From: Gammaproteobacteria bacterium
GTDB taxonomy: Bacteria; Pseudomonadota; Gammaproteobacteria; Steroidobacterales; Steroidobacteraceae
Direction: 5' to 3'
DNA: 64,000 bases
NCBI GenBank assembly: GCA_028293745.1
Contig: JAQGOF010000105.1
Location: 39,611-103,610 of the forward strand
Under the pieces are notes generated by a model. That model had not been told where the DNA came from. It did no database searches and worked only from the letters and a program-made list of their open reading frames with translations. Below are positions 33,272 through 41,844 of this stretch, in pieces (positions within the stretch are counted from its first letter, which is position 1; each line of letters opens with the position of its first letter). A program made the position numbers and the translations under genes.

Positions 33272-34528
33272 TCACACGTCCCAGACGATCCACAGGGTGT
33301 CGACGCCAATGACGTGGCCCCCATGGAAGTTCGGCGGACGGTCCGGATCGAGCCGGAATGGCGGGAGGCGCGCCAGCATCACCTCGTACAGAGTCTGCAA
33401 CTCAACTCGCGCGAGGTGCGATCCCAGGCACCGGTGGGGGCCTAAGTTGAAGGCGATGTGTGCCTTCTTCTCGCGCGTAAGGTCGAAGCGGTCAGAACCG
33501 GCAAACTCGGTCGGGTCGAGATCGGCCGCCGGCAGGAACAGCATCACCCGCTCGCCTGCCTTCATCTGCAGACCTTCAAAGACGATATCCTTCGCCACCT
33601 TCCGGGGCGGGACCGTGAAGGTATAGCGGCGCAGCAACTCCTCCGAGGCTTCCGGGATCGTCTTGGGGTTCGCGCGCAGTTGCGACTGCAGGGCCTGATC
33701 CTGGGCCAGGTGGCGTATGCCAAAGCCCATCCCATTCATCACGGTGTCGAGACCGGCAATGAACAGAACGACGCCGTAATTCTCCATGTCCTCCAAGGTC
33801 GTGGGGCGGCCGTTGATCTGCGATTTCCACAGGAGGCTGATGAGGTCGTTCTGGGGACGCTCGCGCCGCTCGAGGATGGTGTCGCGCATCATGGCGGTGA
33901 TTCGCAGCAGCTTCATCATGACCTTGCGCGGGTCGGGCTCCGGATCGGAGAGGTGTTCCCGGACGAGGGCGCGATACTCTTCCTGCCGCTCGAGCGGCAG
34001 ACCCAGCATCTTCAGAAACACACGCACTGGCAGAGGCTCGGCGATATCGACCATGAAATCGCATCGGCCGCGCGTGATAACGCTGTCAATGAGTTGGTTG
34101 GCGAGCGTGCGTATGTCGTCCTTGAGCGCCAGCATGGCCTTCGGCGAGAACGCTTGCTGCAGTGGCGTGCGGTATTGGCCGTGCTCAGGAGGATCGAGGT
34201 TGATCGGACTCGCCATCGGGATATGCGGCGTGCCGGGGGGCATCTTCGCCCGGATGGCGTCCAACTGTTCGCGGGTAACGAACTGGCTGGTGAAGGATTC
34301 GGTGTCGCGCGAGGCTTTGAAGTTGGCGTTGTGGCTCAAAAACATCCAGTGGCCGCCGTTGCGTGGCGTCCAGAACACCGGCGGAGCCACCCTGATCAGG
34401 TCGAGAATGCGCTTGTGCGGATCGGCCAGGTAGGCCGGGTCACGGAACATGTCAAAATCGTAGAGCGCGCCTTCCGGAACATGGGCTGGCCTGGGTGCGG
34501 CCGGGCTCAGCGTAGCGGCATCATTCAT
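33272..34528 (-). CDS. Cytochrome P450 monooxygenase
   Basis: This 418-residue soluble bacterial P450 has the I-helix AGLDT, the ExxR region, and the heme loop FNLGPHRCLGSHLAR with Cys367. ATG 34528 has AGGGGGA eight bases upstream. It opens the leftward catabolic operon and is divergent from a small ferredoxin gene that probably supplies electrons. Segments resemble steroid and terpene hydroxylases such as the CYP125/CYP142 or linalool types, but the subfamily cannot be fixed by eye. A dyad at 34624-34639 lies in its promoter region. Confidence 0.93.
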   Translation of the reverse strand: MNDAATLSPAAPRPAHVPEGALYDFDMFRDPAYLADPHKRILDLIRVAPPVFWTPRNGGHWMFLSHNANFKASRDTESFTSQFVTREQLDAIRAKMPPGTPHIPMASPINLDPPEHGQYRTPLQQAFSPKAMLALKDDIRTLANQLIDSVITRGRCDFMVDIAEPLPVRVFLKMLGLPLERQEEYRALVREHLSDPEPDPRKVMMKLLRITAMMRDTILERRERPQNDLISLLWKSQINGRPTTLEDMENYGVVLFIAGLDTVMNGMGFGIRHLAQDQALQSQLRANPKTIPEASEELLRRYTFTVPPRKVAKDIVFEGLQMKAGERVMLFLPAADLDPTEFAGSDRFDLTREKKAHIAFNLGPHRCLGSHLARVELQTLYEVMLARLPPFRLDPDRPPNFHGGHVIGVDTLWIVWDV

Positions 34529-34623
34529 CGCAACGTCCCCCTAACAAAACACTACAGCCCCTTCGGAGCTTGGTGGACAGGCTCCTGGCGCAGCGCCTTT
34601 ACATCGTGCGCTGGCGGGCAGAT

Positions 34624-34639
34624 ACTAAGCAAGCATAGT
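34624..34639. promoter_or_regulatory. Dyad ACTAAGC-AA-GCATAGT before the P450 operon
   Basis: Seven-base arms match at six positions around two bases, about 95 bases upstream of the P450 start and in the divergent region with the ferredoxin gene. The TAAGC-NN-GC core is shared with the palindrome at 27365. Confidence 0.5.
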
Positions 34640-34677
34640 GTACGCCGGCCGGCCGCCATTGTCTGCATGGTTCTAGT

Positions 34678-34694
34678 CCGGCGCGTAGCGCCGG
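34678..34694. repeat. Perfect hairpin CCGGCGC-GTA-GCGCCGG
   Basis: A perfect 7-base stem with three-base loop in the P450-ferredoxin intergenic region, ten bases before another hairpin. It may shape the ferredoxin leader or be part of a dispersed GC-rich element. Confidence 0.5.
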
Positions 34695-34703
34695 CAGCGC
34701 TTC

Positions 34704-34729
34704 GGGGGTCGCGCCTTGCGCGATCCCCC
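34704..34729. repeat. Long GC-rich hairpin in the ferredoxin leader
   Basis: GGGGGTCGCGC pairs with GCGCGATCCCCC (one bulge) around a three-base loop, 47 bases before the ferredoxin start. It could be a transcriptional pause site or attenuator; no T-tract follows. Confidence 0.5.
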
Positions 34730-34775
34730 TAAGGCGTTGGCCGCAGGCCATGAGTTGTGCAGGCCATGGGGGACT

Positions 34776-34976
34776 ATGAAGATCCGCATCGACAAGGCCG
34801 CGTGTGCCGGTAACGCGCGCTGTGCGGCCGTTGCGCCGGAGCTGTTTCCGCTCGACGAGAACGGCTATATCCAGGTTGAAGAGATCGAAGTTCCCCCCGG
34901 TAAGGAAGACCTTGCCCGGCGGGGCGCGCGCGCCTGTCCCGAGCGCATCATCGTGATTGAAGACGATAAGAAATGA
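34776..34976 (+). CDS. Small 3Fe-4S-type ferredoxin
   Basis: The protein is 66 residues from ATG 34776 with GGGGGA upstream. Cluster ligands are the two cysteines of CAGNARC and the late Cys in ACPERI. The gapped C-x5-C spacing, with Asn/Ala where a fourth Cys would be, fits the single [3Fe-4S] ferredoxins that serve bacterial P450s. It lies divergently beside the P450 gene. No ferredoxin reductase gene is in the window. Confidence 0.9.
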   Translation: MKIRIDKAACAGNARCAAVAPELFPLDENGYIQVEEIEVPPGKEDLARRGARACPERIIVIEDDKK

Positions 34977-35162
34977 GCCTCCACCCGCAAAGGGCTGGCG
35001 TCAACCTCTATTAAACAGTAACTGATCATCTTTCCTGAACAGTGGAGGATGTTTATTGACGGGTTGCTCACCCTGTTTGATGAATGATCCGGTGCAGGCA
35101 TGTACGCCGGCGGTTGCTCGGCGGCCACACTGAGCGGATACACAAACGCAGAGAGAGAGTTG

Positions 35163-35981
35163 ATGACGGACTTCCTGGGTTACAAGAACAAGCGCGTCGT
35201 GGTGAGCGGCTGCTTCTCCGGAATCGGCGAGGCCACGGCACGGCAGCTCCTGCAACTCGGTGCCGAAGTCCACGGTCTCGACTACAAGCAGAGCAAGCTC
35301 GATCTGGCCTCCTTCAGGCTGGTGGATCTACGCGACCCGGCATCGATCGATGCGGCCGCGGCGGCCATCGGCGGCAAGGTGGATGCACTGTTCAACTGTG
35401 CCGGCCTGCCTCAGACCTCGCCACCGCTCGATGTGATGAAGGTCAACTATGCGGGCACGCGGCGGCTGACTGAGAAGATTGTGCCGCTGATGGGGCAGGG
35501 AAGTGCGATCGCCAGTGTTGCCTCCATCGCAGGCCTCGGCTGGAGTCGCAGACTGCCCGTTTTGATGGAGCTGCTCCAGATCGACAGTTATGAAGGAGCG
35601 GTCAAGTGGAGCGAGACGCACGCGGACGTCGTGCGCGAGGGCTATTCCTTCTCGAAGGAAGCCATAGTCGTGTGGACGATGATGACTGCTGCGTCGCTCA
35701 TCAAGGGCGGCATTCGTATGAATTGCACGATGCCCGGTCCCACGCAGACTCCCATGATGGCTCATTTCGAAGCCGCGTCGCAGCGCTCGGTGCTCGAGGC
35801 GGCAACGCAACCGATCAACCGCCGCTCGAGCCCCGAGGAGCAGGCTGCTCCCCTGGTGTTTGTCAACAGCAGCGTGGCCAGCTACCTGAACGGCGTAGCT
35901 CTTCCGGTTGATGGTGGATTGCTGGGCGGTATCGCGACCGGTCGGATCGACCCGAGGACAATGATGGGGTCGGCGTCCTAG
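35163..35981 (+). CDS. Short-chain dehydrogenase, 3-alpha-hydroxysteroid / coniferyl-alcohol dehydrogenase-like
   Basis: The protein is 272 residues from ATG 35163 (GAGAG upstream). It has the loop SGCFSGIGEATA, the short N-terminal core that goes quickly to DLRDPASID, FNCAGLPQ, Ser in SVASIAG, and a long insertion before YSFSK (Tyr-x-x-x-Lys). This layout is that of the coniferyl-alcohol and 3-alpha-hydroxysteroid dehydrogenases. It would interconvert an alcohol and ketone on a ring substrate using NAD(P). It is followed by the TonB receptor gene. Confidence 0.85.
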   Translation: MTDFLGYKNKRVVVSGCFSGIGEATARQLLQLGAEVHGLDYKQSKLDLASFRLVDLRDPASIDAAAAAIGGKVDALFNCAGLPQTSPPLDVMKVNYAGTRRLTEKIVPLMGQGSAIASVASIAGLGWSRRLPVLMELLQIDSYEGAVKWSETHADVVREGYSFSKEAIVVWTMMTAASLIKGGIRMNCTMPGPTQTPMMAHFEAASQRSVLEAATQPINRRSSPEEQAAPLVFVNSSVASYLNGVALPVDGGLLGGIATGRIDPRTMMGSAS

Positions 35982-36089
35982 AGCCGGTGAATGACCGCAG
36001 CGCCCCGTGCCGAAGTCGGGCGGCGACACCAGGCGTCCCAACGACCGGTAAACAAACAGATTCTTCACTGCATGTTGATTATTGGCATT

Positions 36090-36101
36090 GACACGGGTGT
36101 C
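36090..36101. promoter_or_regulatory. Dyad GACAC-GG-GTGTC before the TonB receptor
   Basis: A perfect five-base-arm dyad overlaps a TTGACA that could be a -35 box, 38 bases before the receptor start. A repressor site there is plausible; the -10 box is not convincing. Confidence 0.35.
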
Positions 36102-36138
36102 TGACTGCGACTGAACTTTTTCATTTTGGGGGGATTGG

Positions 36139-38733
36139 ATGAACAACGGACTCTACGTATTGAGGCGGTTTGTTGCGGCGGCGCTGGGCTTGAGTGTGGC
36201 TGGGCCCATATTTGCGCAGACTGCGCAAACGGCCAGTGCGGGGGCGCAAGCGCCCACCCAGGGAGTCGAGCTCACCGAAATCATCGTAACCGCACGCCGC
36301 GTGGAGGAACGCCTTCAGGACGTGCCGATCTCCATCACCGTGTTCAACCAGGAACAGCTCACCAACCGCAATGTCGTCAACTCGACGGACCTGGCGGCCT
36401 ACACGCCGTCGCTTTCAGCGAACACCAACTTTGGCGCGGAGAACAGCAGCTTCGCCATCCGCGGATTCGTTCAGGATGCCGGTACGCCGCCGTCAGTCGG
36501 CGTCTACTTCGCCGATGTAGTCGCGCTGCGCGGTCCGACTCAGGGCATTCAGGCCGGTGACGGTGCGGGGCCGGGCTATTTTTTCGACCTGCAGAACGTG
36601 CAGGTGCTCAAGGGCCCGCAGGGCACGCTGTTTGGCCGCAACACGACGGGAGGCGCGATTCTGTTCGTGCCTCAGAAGCCCTCCTCAACTTTCGAAGGCT
36701 ATGTCGAAGCGTCGGCCGGCAATTACGATATGAAACGTGTCCAGGCCGCGATCAACATCCCGTTCAGCGAGGGTATTCGCTTCCGGCTGGCGCTCGATCA
36801 TAACCAGCGCAACGGCTACCTCAATAACATTTCGGGCATCGGTCCGCGGGACTACAACGACGTCGACTACACCGCCGTGCGGGCGAGCCTGGTGGTCGAT
36901 GTGACGAACAACATCGAGAATTATACGATCGCCTCCTTCAGCCACTCGGACACCCACGGCAGTGTGCAGAAGCTGATCGGCTGCAATCCGGCAGGATTCA
37001 ATCCGCCGGATCCCAGGGCGGGCCTCGGTAATTTCATCGGCGTCTTCTCGTGCGGCCAGCTCGCCGCCGAGAAAGCGCGCGGGGCTGGTTTCTACGATGT
37101 AGAGGCTGCTGTTTCCAATCCCGACTCGATGATCCAGCAGTGGCAGATCATCAACACGACGACCTGGAGCGCAACGGATGCGTTCAGGATCAAGAACATC
37201 GCCAGCTATGGGCAGTTCAGGGATTTCCAGAGGTCGCCGCTGTTCGGAACCAATTGGCAGGTCGGCACACTGCCCGTGCCCTACCCGCAGCTGTTCTTCC
37301 GGGGCATTCCCGCGATTTTCACCGGCATCTTCCCGATACCGGGAGGCAACACGGCAGATCAGGCCACCTACACCGACGAGGTCCAGCTGCAGGGTGCGAC
37401 CGCGGACCAGCGGCTGACGTACCAGGCCGGCCTCTATTTCGAGTGGAGCGATCCGCTGGCCCTGATCGGCAATCAGTCGCCGCAGCTTGCTCCTTGCACC
37501 AACCTGGCGACCCTGGATTGCACCGACCCGATCGGAAGCACTTTTTCTGCAGTGATCAGTCAACAGCTCGGCTTTCCTGTCCCCGTCCATGTTGGCGCGG
37601 TCAACTACACCGCTGGCGAGACCTTCTTTCGTGACCGCGGGGTTTACGCGCAGTCCACCTATAGCCTGACGGATAAACTCAAGCTGACCGGTGGTCTCCG
37701 CGGTACATGGGATGAGCAGAGCAATTCAGCCACGCGTATCACAAACAACTTCGCGGTTCTTCCGCCGTATACGCCGGGGGCGACTGCGTCGTGCACTGAT
37801 CCCTCCACCGTCCCCACCTGCAGTGAACATCTGAAGCAGAAGTCGAGTAAGCCGACCTGGCTGATCGACCTGGATTACAAGCTCACCAATGACGTGATGC
37901 TGTACGGCAAATATGCCCGCGGTTACCGCGCCGGTGGGGTTTTCACGAACGCGCCGATCGATCACCGCACCTTCGCTCCTGAGAAGGTGGACAGCTACGA
38001 GGCGGGTATCAAGTCGAGCTTCCTTCCGGAGGTACGCGGATTGTTCAACCTCTCCGCCTTCTACAACGACTTCAGCAATCAGCAGCTGCAGTTTGGTTTC
38101 AATGCAAAGGTGGATCCGGTCACGGGTGCCACCGCTCCTGTTTCTCCGACCACGGCGATCATCAACGCGGGTAAGTCGCGCATCTATGGAGCGGAGGCCG
38201 AGTTCTCGATCACGCCGCTCGAAGGCCTCAGTTTCGACCTCAATTACACCTATCTCAATGCGACCATCCAGCGCATCAACGGGTTCTCGACCACCGATCC
38301 CAATTACCAGGTAGCTACTGCGTCGATCGCCCCCGGTTCGCCGCTCGCCCTGTCGCCCAAGAACAAGGCCTCGCTCACGGGCAGCTATACATTGCCGCTG
38401 CCGGCAAGCATCGGGCGCATCGTGCTTGGCGCGACCTTCACTCATACCGACAGGCAGTTGACCAACTACGTTTACTTGAATCCCGCAACTGTGGCGGCTA
38501 TCGGCAAGGACTGGGGCTTCGTTCCCAGCACGGATCTGCTCAACCTCAATTTGAACTGGAATGCCATCGCCGGGTCGCCGGTGGACGTCTCGTTGTTCGC
38601 AACGAACGTGACGGGGAAGGACTATTACCAGTTCATACCCGGTCTTGCGAGCCCGGGGGCCGGGGTCGAGTTCGGAGTGCTCGGCGAGCCGCGTATGTAC
38701 GGCGCGCGAATCCGGTACCGCTTCGGCAAATGA
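36139..38733 (+). CDS. TonB-dependent outer-membrane receptor
   Basis: This 864-residue protein has a Sec signal peptide (cleaved near PIFAQ), the TonB-box-like EIIVTARR (about residues 47-54), and a plug domain with RGPTQGIQAGDG and VQVLKGPQGTLFGRNTTGGAI. A 22-strand beta-barrel follows, ending ARIRYRFGK, the outer-membrane assembly signal. It imports a scarce or bulky substrate using the proton-motive force. Its place among catabolic genes suggests a steroid- or terpenoid-like compound rather than iron. GGGGGG precedes ATG 36139. Confidence 0.95.
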   Translation: MNNGLYVLRRFVAAALGLSVAGPIFAQTAQTASAGAQAPTQGVELTEIIVTARRVEERLQDVPISITVFNQEQLTNRNVVNSTDLAAYTPSLSANTNFGAENSSFAIRGFVQDAGTPPSVGVYFADVVALRGPTQGIQAGDGAGPGYFFDLQNVQVLKGPQGTLFGRNTTGGAILFVPQKPSSTFEGYVEASAGNYDMKRVQAAINIPFSEGIRFRLALDHNQRNGYLNNISGIGPRDYNDVDYTAVRASLVVDVTNNIENYTIASFSHSDTHGSVQKLIGCNPAGFNPPDPRAGLGNFIGVFSCGQLAAEKARGAGFYDVEAAVSNPDSMIQQWQIINTTTWSATDAFRIKNIASYGQFRDFQRSPLFGTNWQVGTLPVPYPQLFFRGIPAIFTGIFPIPGGNTADQATYTDEVQLQGATADQRLTYQAGLYFEWSDPLALIGNQSPQLAPCTNLATLDCTDPIGSTFSAVISQQLGFPVPVHVGAVNYTAGETFFRDRGVYAQSTYSLTDKLKLTGGLRGTWDEQSNSATRITNNFAVLPPYTPGATASCTDPSTVPTCSEHLKQKSSKPTWLIDLDYKLTNDVMLYGKYARGYRAGGVFTNAPIDHRTFAPEKVDSYEAGIKSSFLPEVRGLFNLSAFYNDFSNQQLQFGFNAKVDPVTGATAPVSPTTAIINAGKSRIYGAEAEFSITPLEGLSFDLNYTYLNATIQRINGFSTTDPNYQVATASIAPGSPLALSPKNKASLTGSYTLPLPASIGRIVLGATFTHTDRQLTNYVYLNPATVAAIGKDWGFVPSTDLLNLNLNWNAIAGSPVDVSLFATNVTGKDYYQFIPGLASPGAGVEFGVLGEPRMYGARIRYRFGK

Positions 38734-38779
38734 GCCTCTGTCCAGGAAGCCCCGTGTCAGTGGCTCGAGGTGTCGCGCC

Positions 38780-40990
38780 ATGAACTTTGAGCTTTCACAA
38801 GACCAGCAGTTGATGCGCGAGACGTTTGCGCGCTTCCTGAACGACGAGAGCACCTTGGAGCGCGTGCGTGCTGCGCTCCCTTCGGGCTTCGATCAGGTGC
38901 TGTGGACGGGTCTTGCGGAGCTGGGGGCTTTCTCCCTGCGTGTGCCGCAGAGCGCCGGAGGTCTTGGACTGGGCCTGTTGGATGCGGCCGTGTTGATGGA
39001 AGAAGTCGGTCGAACGCTCGCCTCGGGTCCGATTGCCGAGACGCTGATCGCTGCCGCGGTGCTCGGCAGGCTCGATGCGAGCGGCGAGCACCGTGCCTTG
39101 CTCGACAAGGTGGTCGCAGGTCAGGCAGTCGTCAGCCTTGCGTTTCATGACGTCGCTGTTGAACCGGAACAGTGGGTCGCTGGAGGCGCCATCGCCGAAG
39201 CTGTCATCGCGCGTGACGGCGACAAGGTTGTGCTGATCGCGGCGCCGCTTCAGTGTCACGAAGATGAGCCCAATCTTGCTTCCACGCCGATCGCGCAACT
39301 GCGCCTCGGTGAAGCGGCACGCAGGGTGTTGTCAGCGAGCCATCAAGGCCGGACCGTGTTCGCACAGGCCATCGAAGAATGGAAGCTGTTGATGGCCGCG
39401 GCGCTGGCCGGGCTGGCCCGGGAGGCTATCGAGCTTGCCTCGACGTATGCGCGTGAGCGGGTTGCGTTCGGGCAGCCCATCGGAACGTATCAGGGCATTT
39501 CACATCCCTTGGCGGATCTGCTCTGCGACGTAGATGGCGGCAAGTATTTAACGTGGAAAACTCTGCGCGACATTGTCGACGGGAACCCTCGGGCCGCCGC
39601 GGAAATCTCGCTGACTGCGTGGTGGAATGCCGATGCGGCAAGCCGCGCAGTCGCGCAGGCCTTGCACACCTTCGGTGGCTACGGCCTCACCACTGAATAT
39701 GACATTCATCTCTATAACCTCCGCGCCAAAGCCTGGCCCCTGATCTTCGGCGATCCCGCACGCTTACTCGAAGAGGCGGGACGTCGGCTCTACGCGGGCG
39801 AGACCACGGTCCTGCCTGATGTAGGGGAGGTTTCGATCGACTTCGAGCTGGGCGAAGAAGCGCGCGCGCTTGCCAACGAGCTCGATACCTTCTTCAAAGA
39901 GAATCTGACACCCGAGCTGAAGGCGAAAGCGCATTATTCCTTTGACGGCCACGACCCCGGCATCCACCGCAAGCTCGCACAGGCCGGCCTGCTCTTCCCG
40001 GGGTGGCCGAAGGAATGGGGCGGACGTGCAGCACCTCCATTCGCGCTCAACGCTGCGAGCCACGTATGGGAAGCGCATGGCTGGACCGGCCATGTCATGG
40101 GCGTTTCCAACATGGTTGGCACGATCATCCGGCGCTTCGGGAGCGAGCTGCTAAAGCGTGAGGTCCTCGCCAAGATCGCCGCCGGGGAGGCTATCTGCAG
40201 CCTGGGATATTCGGAGCCTGGCTCGGGATCGGACGTGTTTGCCGCGGCAACCCGCGCAACACGTGACGGCGATGCCTGGCGGATTGACGGTCAGAAGATG
40301 TTCACCAGCGGCGCGAATATCGCCGACTATGTGCTGCTGCTTGCGCGAACTGACCCGAGCGTCCCGAAGCACAAGGGTCTCACGATGTTCATCGTGCCTC
40401 TCAAGTCGCCTAACGTCGAGATCCAGCCCGTTTTCACCTTCCAGGATGAGCGGACCAACATCACCTACTATGATGGAGTGAAAGTCCCCGACAGCTATCG
40501 CCTCGGCGAGGTCAACGGGGGCGTGAAGGTGATGGCCGGGGCCCTCGAGCTCGAGCACGGTGGCGGCTTTGCAAAGACGCAACTGCACATGGTCCGCGCG
40601 GCGGAGGCTCTGTGCCGTGAGCTCAAGTTTCGCGGGCGGCCATTGATCGAGGATTCAGCGGCGCAGGTGCGCCTGGCTCGCGCGACGGCTCATGTGATGC
40701 TGTCGGAGGTCATCGCCTGGCGCGCTCTGTGGGCGGGAGTCGAAAAGAGGCCCAATGCAGGCTTTGGCCCGATGGCCAAGCTATTTTCCTCGGAGAAGTT
40801 CCTCAAGGACTCCTCGGATCTGCTCAACCTGACGGCGCCCGATTCGCTGTCCAAGCGAAAGGGACCCGCGGGCTTCCTCAACCAATGCTATCGCCACTCC
40901 CAGGGAACGACGATCTATGGTGGCACGAGCGAGATCCATCGGAGCATGATCGCCGAGCGCGCGCTGAATCTGCCGCGCACTCGCGCCTGA
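38780..40990 (+). CDS. Fused double acyl-CoA dehydrogenase, FadE34-like
   Basis: The protein is 736 residues from ATG 38780, about twice a normal acyl-CoA dehydrogenase. The N-terminal half (about 1-380) has MNFELSQDQQLMRETF, ARERVAFGQPIGTYQGI and GGYGLTTEYDIHLYNL. The C-terminal half (about 390-736) has GYSEPGSGSD, FTSGANIADYVLLLART and IYGGTSEIHRSMIAERAL. The same head-to-tail fusion is known in FadE34, which oxidises steroid side-chain CoA esters. In the C-terminal half the position that is the catalytic Glu of medium-chain enzymes reads Gly-Gly-Thr, so which half carries the base is open. The hydratase gene follows at once. Confidence 0.9.
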   Translation: MNFELSQDQQLMRETFARFLNDESTLERVRAALPSGFDQVLWTGLAELGAFSLRVPQSAGGLGLGLLDAAVLMEEVGRTLASGPIAETLIAAAVLGRLDASGEHRALLDKVVAGQAVVSLAFHDVAVEPEQWVAGGAIAEAVIARDGDKVVLIAAPLQCHEDEPNLASTPIAQLRLGEAARRVLSASHQGRTVFAQAIEEWKLLMAAALAGLAREAIELASTYARERVAFGQPIGTYQGISHPLADLLCDVDGGKYLTWKTLRDIVDGNPRAAAEISLTAWWNADAASRAVAQALHTFGGYGLTTEYDIHLYNLRAKAWPLIFGDPARLLEEAGRRLYAGETTVLPDVGEVSIDFELGEEARALANELDTFFKENLTPELKAKAHYSFDGHDPGIHRKLAQAGLLFPGWPKEWGGRAAPPFALNAASHVWEAHGWTGHVMGVSNMVGTIIRRFGSELLKREVLAKIAAGEAICSLGYSEPGSGSDVFAAATRATRDGDAWRIDGQKMFTSGANIADYVLLLARTDPSVPKHKGLTMFIVPLKSPNVEIQPVFTFQDERTNITYYDGVKVPDSYRLGEVNGGVKVMAGALELEHGGGFAKTQLHMVRAAEALCRELKFRGRPLIEDSAAQVRLARATAHVMLSEVIAWRALWAGVEKRPNAGFGPMAKLFSSEKFLKDSSDLLNLTAPDSLSKRKGPAGFLNQCYRHSQGTTIYGGTSEIHRSMIAERALNLPRTRA

Positions 40991-41006
40991 TCCGAAGGAG
41001 GATCCT

Positions 41007-41819
41007 ATGTCCGAAGATCCGCATCTGCTGACCGACGAAGCCGGCCCGATCCTCATTGCCACCCTCAACCGCCCCGAGAAGTTGAATGCGCTGAGCGGCC
41101 CGATGATGAAATTGTTCGAGGCCGCAGTGCACCACTTCCGTGACACGCCGGCTTTGAAAGTGATGCTCATACGGGCCACAGGCCGTTATTTCTCGGCTGG
41201 CGCCGACATGCTCAGCGGTGATCCGGAAGGTAGCGCCCGGGCGAGGACTGCGTCGGGTATCCGCGAAACGCACCGGCGGAAGCTGCACGGGATGCAGCGT
41301 ATCTATGATGAGATGGAGTCGATCGAGAAGCCGTTCGTAGTGGCCAATCATGCCCCCTGCGTCGGTGGCGGGCTGGAAATGTCTCTGTCCTGCGATTTTC
41401 GACTCGCCGCGAAAAGCGCGCGCTACTCCTTTCCAGAAGGGAAGTTTGGCGTGCTGCCGGCCTCGAATGGCGTCAGCCGACTTGCACGGATCGTCGGTAC
41501 ACATTGGGCCCGGTATCTCATCATGGCCAACATGCCCGTCGATGCGGACAAGGCGTTGCTCATGGGCCTCGTTCACGAGGTATGGCCTGATGAGACATTC
41601 GATGAGCAGGTCATGCGCTTCTGCCGTCACGTGGCCGAGCAGAATGGCGAGCAGATGGGCGCCGCCAAGATTGCCATTGAGCTCGCGCGGGATCTCGGTC
41701 TGGCCCAGGCGCGCAATGTCGAGCGGATGGCGAATTCCGCTCTGATGTTGAATCCGGACTACCTTGCGGGTATCGAGAAATACATCGCAGGCCTCGGAAG
41801 CAAGGCAAAAAAGGAGTAG
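41007..41819 (+). CDS. Enoyl-CoA hydratase/isomerase family protein
   Basis: This 270-residue crotonase-fold protein has the oxyanion-hole pieces SAGADML and CVGGGLEMSLSCDFRLA. The first catalytic Glu position is present (GGGLE). The second region reads FPEGKFGVLPASNG. AAGGAGGA lies before ATG 41007. It should hydrate the enoyl-CoA made by the double dehydrogenase upstream. Confidence 0.92.
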   Translation: MSEDPHLLTDEAGPILIATLNRPEKLNALSGPMMKLFEAAVHHFRDTPALKVMLIRATGRYFSAGADMLSGDPEGSARARTASGIRETHRRKLHGMQRIYDEMESIEKPFVVANHAPCVGGGLEMSLSCDFRLAAKSARYSFPEGKFGVLPASNGVSRLARIVGTHWARYLIMANMPVDADKALLMGLVHEVWPDETFDEQVMRFCRHVAEQNGEQMGAAKIAIELARDLGLAQARNVERMANSALMLNPDYLAGIEKYIAGLGSKAKKE

Positions 41820-41844
41820 CCGCGGCGCTCACAGCGGGGAACAC

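Noticed and set aside
33458..34732. Rightward frame of 424 codons opposite the P450
   Set aside because: The P450 heme and I-helix motifs settle the coding strand; this frame has no motif.
34716..34775. Upstream start for the ferredoxin
   Set aside because: The extra residues lie in the hairpin leader and do not resemble the family; ATG 34776 has a good ribosome site.
34979..35050. CCTCCAC and GTGGAGG inverted pair after the ferredoxin gene
   Set aside because: Seven-base arms separated by more than 50 bases are expected by chance at this composition and make a poor terminator.
37726..38853. Leftward frame of 375 codons inside the TonB receptor
   Set aside because: Antisense shadow; the receptor reads through with signal peptide, plug and barrel end.
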